From Bacteriovoracaceae bacterium UBA1018 (GTDB taxonomy: Bacteria > Bdellovibrionota > UBA1018): DNA of 8,448 bases. The position numbers and the translations under genes were made by a program. Numbering within the stretch: the first letter of the stretch is position 1; the number at the start of each line of letters is the position of its first letter. This document shows, piece after piece, positions 5,352-8,448 of this stretch. The stretch covers positions 8,085 to 16,532 of the forward strand of contig DBAE01000146.1 in NCBI GenBank assembly GCA_002291495.1, written 5' to 3'. The notes beneath the pieces are model-generated. The model made no database searches. It was not told the DNA's origin and saw only the letters and a list, made by a program, of their open reading frames with translations.

Positions 5352-5357
5352 ATTATA
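5352..5357 (-). promoter_or_regulatory. -10 box candidate for the 61-residue gene
   Basis: The minus strand has a perfect TATAAT here in an A/T-rich stretch. It would start RNA near 5345 and give a leader of about 120 bases containing the three inverted repeats. No good -35 box is seen 16-18 bases upstream, so an activator or chance match is possible. Confidence 0.4.
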
Positions 5358-5368
5358 CACTTACAGAT

Positions 5369-5632
5369 ATGCGTCAGATGAGCTGCCGTTTATTGCCCGC
5401 TCATCTTAAATATATGGGACCTGAGGTGTGTAGAAACCGTTACAAATTTACACAGTGGTGCCAATTCGCCAGCGAAGAGGAGTGCGCGATCTTTTGTGAT
5501 GCATCTGCGCTACCAAAAAGTCGGGACCACCTTTTTAAAACAAAAACGCCGCTAACTTTCGTCAGCGGCGTTTTTGATAATACGTGTGTACTGCTTGGTC
5601 GCTTAGACTTACGTTTTAAGCATACCGTCTAG
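5369..5632 (+). CDS. Doubtful Cys-rich ORF (87 codons), alternatively a structured RNA
   Basis: An open frame of 87 codons starts at ATG 5369. Its first half is plausible as protein, with cysteines at 6, 21, 31, 39 and 43 and a WCQFASEEECAIFC stretch slightly like small disulfide-rich domains; I do not recognise a family. Against it, there is no ribosome site before the ATG. The frame then runs straight through the strong terminator at 5542-5575 and overlaps the 3' end of the minus-strand dksA-like gene by 17 bases. The same DNA can also fold: AGATGAGC/GCTCATCT (5376-5383 with 5399-5406), TGTGTA/TACACA (5427-5432 with 5449-5454), and GTGGTGCC with GGGACCAC (5455-5462 with 5523-5530, one mismatch). 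The coding call is weak. Confidence 0.22.
   Translation: MRQMSCRLLPAHLKYMGPEVCRNRYKFTQWCQFASEEECAIFCDASALPKSRDHLFKTKTPLTFVSGVFDNTCVLLGRLDLRFKHTV
5542..5575 (-). terminator. Strong intrinsic terminator of the dnaX-recR-mglA-dksA operon
   Basis: AAAAACGCCGCT (5542-5553) and AGCGGCGTTTTT (5564-5575) are perfectly complementary. On the minus strand the stem extends by GAC/GTT (with a G-U wobble) to a GAAA tetraloop, while on the plus strand that wobble becomes an A-C mismatch, so the minus-strand RNA is the better fold. It lies 40 bases beyond the dksA-like stop. The A/T flanks allow it to work in both directions. Confidence 0.88.
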
Positions 5633-6026
5633 AAAAAGTTTGACCCAAAGACTTATGCTCGCGTCCTGAAGCGGTCAGAGTCTCTCGGTGTTCTTGTTCT
5701 TCTTTACAGGAGATGCAGAGGGTTGCCGTAGGGCGAGCTTCAAGACGTCTGAGCTCGATATCTTCGCCACATTCAATGCATTCTCCAAAGGTGCCGTCTT
5801 CGATTCTTTTGAGTGCTTCCTCTACCTTCTTGATGTAGAAAATCTCTCGATTGCAGAGGCGCATTCTCATCGATTGCTCGATATCGATCGTGGCTTGATC
5901 AAGTTCGTCAAATCGATCATCCGAGTTGACACTGAAGTCGTCGCGGACGATTCGATCATTAAATATGATCGACTTCTTTTGCGCTTCAAAAATCTTTTTA
6001 AAGCGCTTAAGCGTTTCCTTTCTCAC
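5616..6026 (-). CDS. DksA/TraR-family zinc-finger RNA polymerase-binding protein (paralog 1)
   Basis: The 136-residue protein has a coiled-coil segment and a four-cysteine zinc finger: Cys83-x2-Cys86 ... Cys104-x2-Cys107 with RRLEARPTATLC between, matching the DksA family. Aligned without gaps from the tip to the conserved K-K-x-E, it keeps the complete DxxDxA tip (Asp40, Asp43, Ala45), corresponding to E. coli Asp71, Asp74 and Ala76. It is therefore the better candidate for true DksA activity on RNA polymerase. Its N-terminus is about 30 residues shorter than E. coli DksA, and a longer tail contains HKSLG, shared with the paralog at 4478-4909. The start is GTG 6026, overlapping the mglA stop by 4 bp (GTGA), with a GGGGGG ribosome site inside mglA. 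It is the last gene of the operon; a strong terminator follows. Confidence 0.9.
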   Translation of the reverse strand: MRKETLKRFKKIFEAQKKSIIFNDRIVRDDFSVNSDDRFDELDQATIDIEQSMRMRLCNREIFYIKKVEEALKRIEDGTFGECIECGEDIELRRLEARPTATLCISCKEEQEHRETLTASGREHKSLGQTFSRRYA

Positions 6027-6616
6027 GGTTTATTCCCCCCTTTGAGTTCACGTATAATCCACTGGCTAATCGCCTGTAGAGTTTCCATGACGCCTTGACC
6101 GCGATTCGCCACTGCTTCGAAATACGGTTTGCGCATAGAATTGAAGGTCGCTTCGAGTTCTCGAATCGACACAGCATTTTCCACATCCCGCTTGTTGTAC
6201 TGAAACACGAGCGGGACTTTGTGAAGATCGTAACCTTGTTTCTCTAAAGTCTTTTCCAAGCCTTCGAAGCTTTCAATATTTGCTTCCATACGCTCGGGTT
6301 GGCTATCGGCAACAAACACAATGCCATCGACTCCTTTGAGAATAAATTGACGAGACACTTCATAGAAGGTCTGTCCAGGAATGGTGTAGAGATGAAACCG
6401 AGTTTGGTAACCACGGATATCACCTACAGATAGGGGGAGAAAATCGAAGAACAAAGTTCTTTCGTTTTCGGTACTCAGAGTAACCAGTTTGCCTCGTTGC
6501 TCTTGTTGAGTCTGTTCATAGATATATTGAACGTTAGTGGTTTTTCCGCTGAGACCTGGTCCAAAGTAGATGATCTTGCAGTTAATCTCTCGAGTAGCGT
6601 AATTGATGAAACTCAC
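6023..6616 (-). CDS. mglA: MglA, Ras-like small GTPase controlling cell polarity and motility
   Basis: The 197-residue protein is close in length and sequence to Myxococcus MglA (about 195), including the identical opening MSFINY. The P-loop is GPGLSGKTT (19-27), switch I holds Thr54 (ENERTLFFDFLPL), the G3 element is TIPGQ (78-82, with PGQ instead of the Ras DTAG), and G4 is NKRD (141-144). VFVADSQ.ERMEAN (100-112) is the usual MglA signature. MglA-GTP marks the leading cell pole and drives gliding or type IV pilus motility; in Bdellovibrio it is linked to prey invasion. Its GTPase-activating partner MglB is usually encoded directly upstream, but here recR takes that place. The start is GTG 6616, overlapping the recR stop by 4 bp (GTGA), with GGAG 6 bases upstream. 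Confidence 0.96.
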   Translation of the reverse strand: MSFINYATREINCKIIYFGPGLSGKTTNVQYIYEQTQQEQRGKLVTLSTENERTLFFDFLPLSVGDIRGYQTRFHLYTIPGQTFYEVSRQFILKGVDGIVFVADSQPERMEANIESFEGLEKTLEKQGYDLHKVPLVFQYNKRDVENAVSIRELEATFNSMRKPYFEAVANRGQGVMETLQAISQWIIRELKGGNKP

Positions 6617-7248
6617 GTCATCTCCACGCGATTCTCCATCGCTTTTCCTAATGTTTGACGATCTGTATATTCAAGCTGCCCACCGACGGGTAGTCCGTGT
6701 GCAAGTTGGGTAAGTCTAACTCCAAAAGGTCTAATCAAGCGTGTAAGGTAAAGCGCTGTCGCTTCGCCTTCAACACTTGGATTGGTGGCCAAAATGATCT
6801 CACGTAGCGCAGGTCGGGTACCAGCCTCTGCAGCATCATGTGCTTTGTGAATTCTTTGCATGAGCTCACGGATCTTCAGTTCATCTGGACCGATGCCATC
6901 GAGGGGTGAAAGAGCTCCATGCAAAACATGATAAAGACCGCGATGCACGCCGGCTTGCTCGATTGAGAAAACATCGGAAGGCCGCTCAACTACGCAAATG
7001 GAAGCGATATCGCGTTCATGATTTGAACAAATTCTGCAAGGGCTCACGTCTGTAAAAGTAAAACACTCTTCGCAAAGCCCAATTTTTTGTTTGGCGTTAA
7101 CGACCGCCTCAGACAGTGACTGTGCGTACGATGTGTCTTGCTTCAAGATAAAGTACGCAAGGCGAGTTGCGGTCTTTTCGCCAATTCCAGGAAGTTTAGA
7201 AAGTTCGAAGATGAGTTTTGAAACGGGGTCCTGCCGATTAGTGGACAT
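6613..7248 (-). CDS. recR: RecR, recombination mediator protein
   Basis: From ATG 7248 the protein is 211 residues, slightly longer than the usual 198-201. The helix-hairpin-helix LSKLPGIGEKTATRLAYFIL (17-36) is followed by a zinc finger with Cys59, Cys62, Cys71 and Cys74, and a Toprim domain starting ICVVERPSDVFSIE (84-97). The characteristic GLYHVLHGALSPLDGIGPD (104-122) and a C-terminal THGLPVGG-like element (AHGLPVGGQLEYTD) complete it. RecR, with RecO and often RecF, loads RecA on SSB-coated gaps. The start was chosen because GGAGGTGA lies 5 bases upstream; a longer reading from GTG 7386 overlaps dnaX deeply and adds unrelated sequence. It overlaps the dnaX stop by 11 bp. The ybaB gene often found between dnaX and recR is absent. 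Confidence 0.96.
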   Translation of the reverse strand: MSTNRQDPVSKLIFELSKLPGIGEKTATRLAYFILKQDTSYAQSLSEAVVNAKQKIGLCEECFTFTDVSPCRICSNHERDIASICVVERPSDVFSIEQAGVHRGLYHVLHGALSPLDGIGPDELKIRELMQRIHKAHDAAEAGTRPALREIILATNPSVEGEATALYLTRLIRPFGVRLTQLAHGLPVGGQLEYTDRQTLGKAMENRVEMT

Positions 7249-8448
7249 GTTTGTCACCTCCGGAGGCACCGCCTGTCGTGAGTTCAATTGGACCAAGCTC
7301 ACCACCAAAGAGTGCTTTTGCTTCAGCAATGATCGGATGGTTTTGTGCTTTGTGACGTGCAGCTTGATCTTGTTCTTGGCGTTCACGTTCGCGCTTCAGT
7401 GCAACACTCTCACCGGTATTTCTTAACTCTACAGACAGGCGCACGTGTTGTCTGAAATACTCTTTCGTGAGTGCAGAGAGTTGCTCACTATAAACGCGAG
7501 ATTGAAGTTGTTCTTTGAAGTAAGCATCCTCAGGTCGAAAACAAATACTCAAAGTATGATCGAGATCAGATGAAGTGGCGCCAGCACCCGGAACCGGTAA
7601 ATGATCACAATGCCCGTGCTCTAAGATCGACGCCAGAAGTGGTCTCTTGGGTCTGACGTGAGCGATAAAACCTTCCCAGCTAATCGGTCCACTCGGCGGA
7701 AGTGTAGAGAGATTTTCTGGAGCTGGATCTAAGGACACTGCAACAGGTGTCGCCCTTTGTGGAGCATAACTGGTCGGCGAAGGATTTTGACTCTCAAGAG
7801 CAATCAGGCTCAATGGATCTACGGGTCTTGTTTGTGACGCCGATGAAATTGGTGCGGGTGCTGATGCCACCGATGTCACAGGTGTTGCGGCGACAGGCGC
7901 AGACTGAGTTGGAGCAGGAATGGGTGCTGCAGTAAACCCAGTTTGTGAGTTAGCAGCAATCTGAGGCGAAGTGCTTTGCGATACTTGGCTATTTCCACCT
8001 GTAGGTGTCACACCTAGAGGTCCAATTTTTACTAGAGCATCGGCGGTAGCACATTTTACCAGCAGTACATCCAAAACCAATTTGGGTTGAGGAGAGCGTG
8101 CAATCCAGTCTAAACCGTGATGCAAAACTTGAAAGACCATCTCAATTTCTTCGAGTGATCGTGTTTCAGTAAGAGAGGCGAGTTCTTTCCACTCTTCTTC
8201 TGAAAGCTCCAAAGTGGTTGATCCTGATGCTCCCACTTTAGCTAAAATTGCCGCATGTAAAAACTCAATCACACTTCGAGTAAGTAGTTTCAGGTCATGC
8301 CCTTGTTGATAGGCTTGATCGACGAGACTCAGTGCTTCAAGTGGCTTTCTTTTAAATACTCCTGCGATAATTCCAAGCAAGGTTTGACCCGCTATCAGTC
8401 CGATGCTGTCACGTACAGCTTGAGTACTGACTGTTGTACCTGCATAAG
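7238..8448 (-). CDS. dnaX: DNA polymerase III tau/gamma subunit (clamp loader), C-terminal 402 residues; 5' end outside window
   Basis: The frame is open to the right window edge, so the start is missing. The visible part begins at the end of the AAA+ module: YAGTTVSTQAVRDSIGLI matches the DnaX segment GGSVSTQAV.. of E. coli. Next comes the collar domain III (VFKRKPLEALSLVDQAYQQGHDLKLLTRSVIEFLH). A long linker rich in Pro, Ala, Ser and Thr, about 100 residues, follows, then a C-terminal domain (ISWEGFIAHVRPKRPLLASIL ... YFKEQLQSRVY) ending with HPIIAEAKALFGGEL, the usual DnaX tail. The full-length reading is tau, which couples the replicase to helicase; no A-rich slip site for a short gamma form is visible in this portion. 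The last codons contain the recR ribosome site and start, an 11-bp overlap that implies translational coupling. It heads the operon as far as the window shows. Confidence 0.95.
   Translation of the reverse strand, partial: YAGTTVSTQAVRDSIGLIAGQTLLGIIAGVFKRKPLEALSLVDQAYQQGHDLKLLTRSVIEFLHAAILAKVGASGSTTLELSEEEWKELASLTETRSLEEIEMVFQVLHHGLDWIARSPQPKLVLDVLLVKCATADALVKIGPLGVTPTGGNSQVSQSTSPQIAANSQTGFTAAPIPAPTQSAPVAATPVTSVASAPAPISSASQTRPVDPLSLIALESQNPSPTSYAPQRATPVAVSLDPAPENLSTLPPSGPISWEGFIAHVRPKRPLLASILEHGHCDHLPVPGAGATSSDLDHTLSICFRPEDAYFKEQLQSRVYSEQLSALTKEYFRQHVRLSVELRNTGESVALKRERERQEQDQAARHKAQNHPIIAEAKALFGGELGPIELTTGGASGGDKHVH

Noticed and set aside
4488..6098. Plus-strand ORFs opposite the two dksA-like genes (4488-4790 and 5688-6098)
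   Set aside because: They are antisense to strong zinc-finger genes, lack ribosome sites and resemble no family.
7249..7386. N-terminal extension of RecR from GTG 7386
   Set aside because: RecR homology begins after the ATG at 7248, which has a strong GGAGGTGA site; the extension is dnaX sequence in another frame.
7238..8380. dnaX starting at TTG 8380
   Set aside because: The frame stays open to the window edge and the upstream residues (VSTQAV) are conserved DnaX sequence, so the gene is truncated by the window.

Overview
The window looks like chromosomal DNA of a Gram-negative, Bdellovibrio-like bacterium (phylum Bdellovibrionota or a close deltaproteobacterial relative). This is an inference from gene content: a Ras-like MglA GTPase encoded next to recR and dnaX with no mglB beside it, two short DksA/TraR-type RNA polymerase factors, a secreted subtilase and an RND pump. 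There is no rRNA, tRNA, CRISPR array or insertion sequence. The six largest genes are recognisable families.

Layout. (1) Positions 1-1887, minus strand: a short-chain reductase (fabG-like), a DUF486 small membrane protein, a MarR regulator, and the start of an RND efflux pump that runs off the left edge. marR has its own promoter, with a palindromic operator between -35 and -10, and overlaps the pump gene by 4 bp. This suggests an autoregulated drug- or stress-responsive efflux unit. (2) Positions 2028-4222, plus strand: a secreted subtilisin-like protease with an N-terminal propeptide, then a small protein joining a histidine-kinase phosphoacceptor (HisKA) domain to a receiver-like domain with no ATPase domain between them. 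(3) Positions 4223-5222, minus strand: a Tyr/Arg-rich 61-residue protein and a DksA/TraR protein, surrounded by many hairpins, then a 3' region ending in a good intrinsic terminator. (4) Positions 5223-5615: an intergenic block of about 390 bases with tandem inverted repeats, a doubtful plus-strand Cys-rich ORF or structured RNA, and a strong terminator. (5) Positions 5616-8448, minus strand: a compact operon dnaX (5' end outside the window) - recR - mglA - dksA-like, in which every neighbouring pair overlaps by 4 or 11 bp.

How it fits together. The dnaX-recR-mglA-dksA block ties replication clamp loading, recombination repair, cell polarity/motility and transcriptional control into one translationally coupled transcript. 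The most intriguing non-coding signal surrounds the second dksA-like gene. On its coding strand two tandem hairpins upstream of the start carry AAGGA in or across their loops, the Shine-Dalgarno is itself AAGGA, and the 3' region between the gene and its terminator contains 11 GGA triplets, several at hairpin apices. This is the signature of CsrA/RsmA binding sites, so the gene may be a Csr target and its 3' region a Csr-sponge RNA. That remains a hypothesis. A possible pseudoknot next to the Shine-Dalgarno of the 61-residue gene is a second candidate RNA switch.
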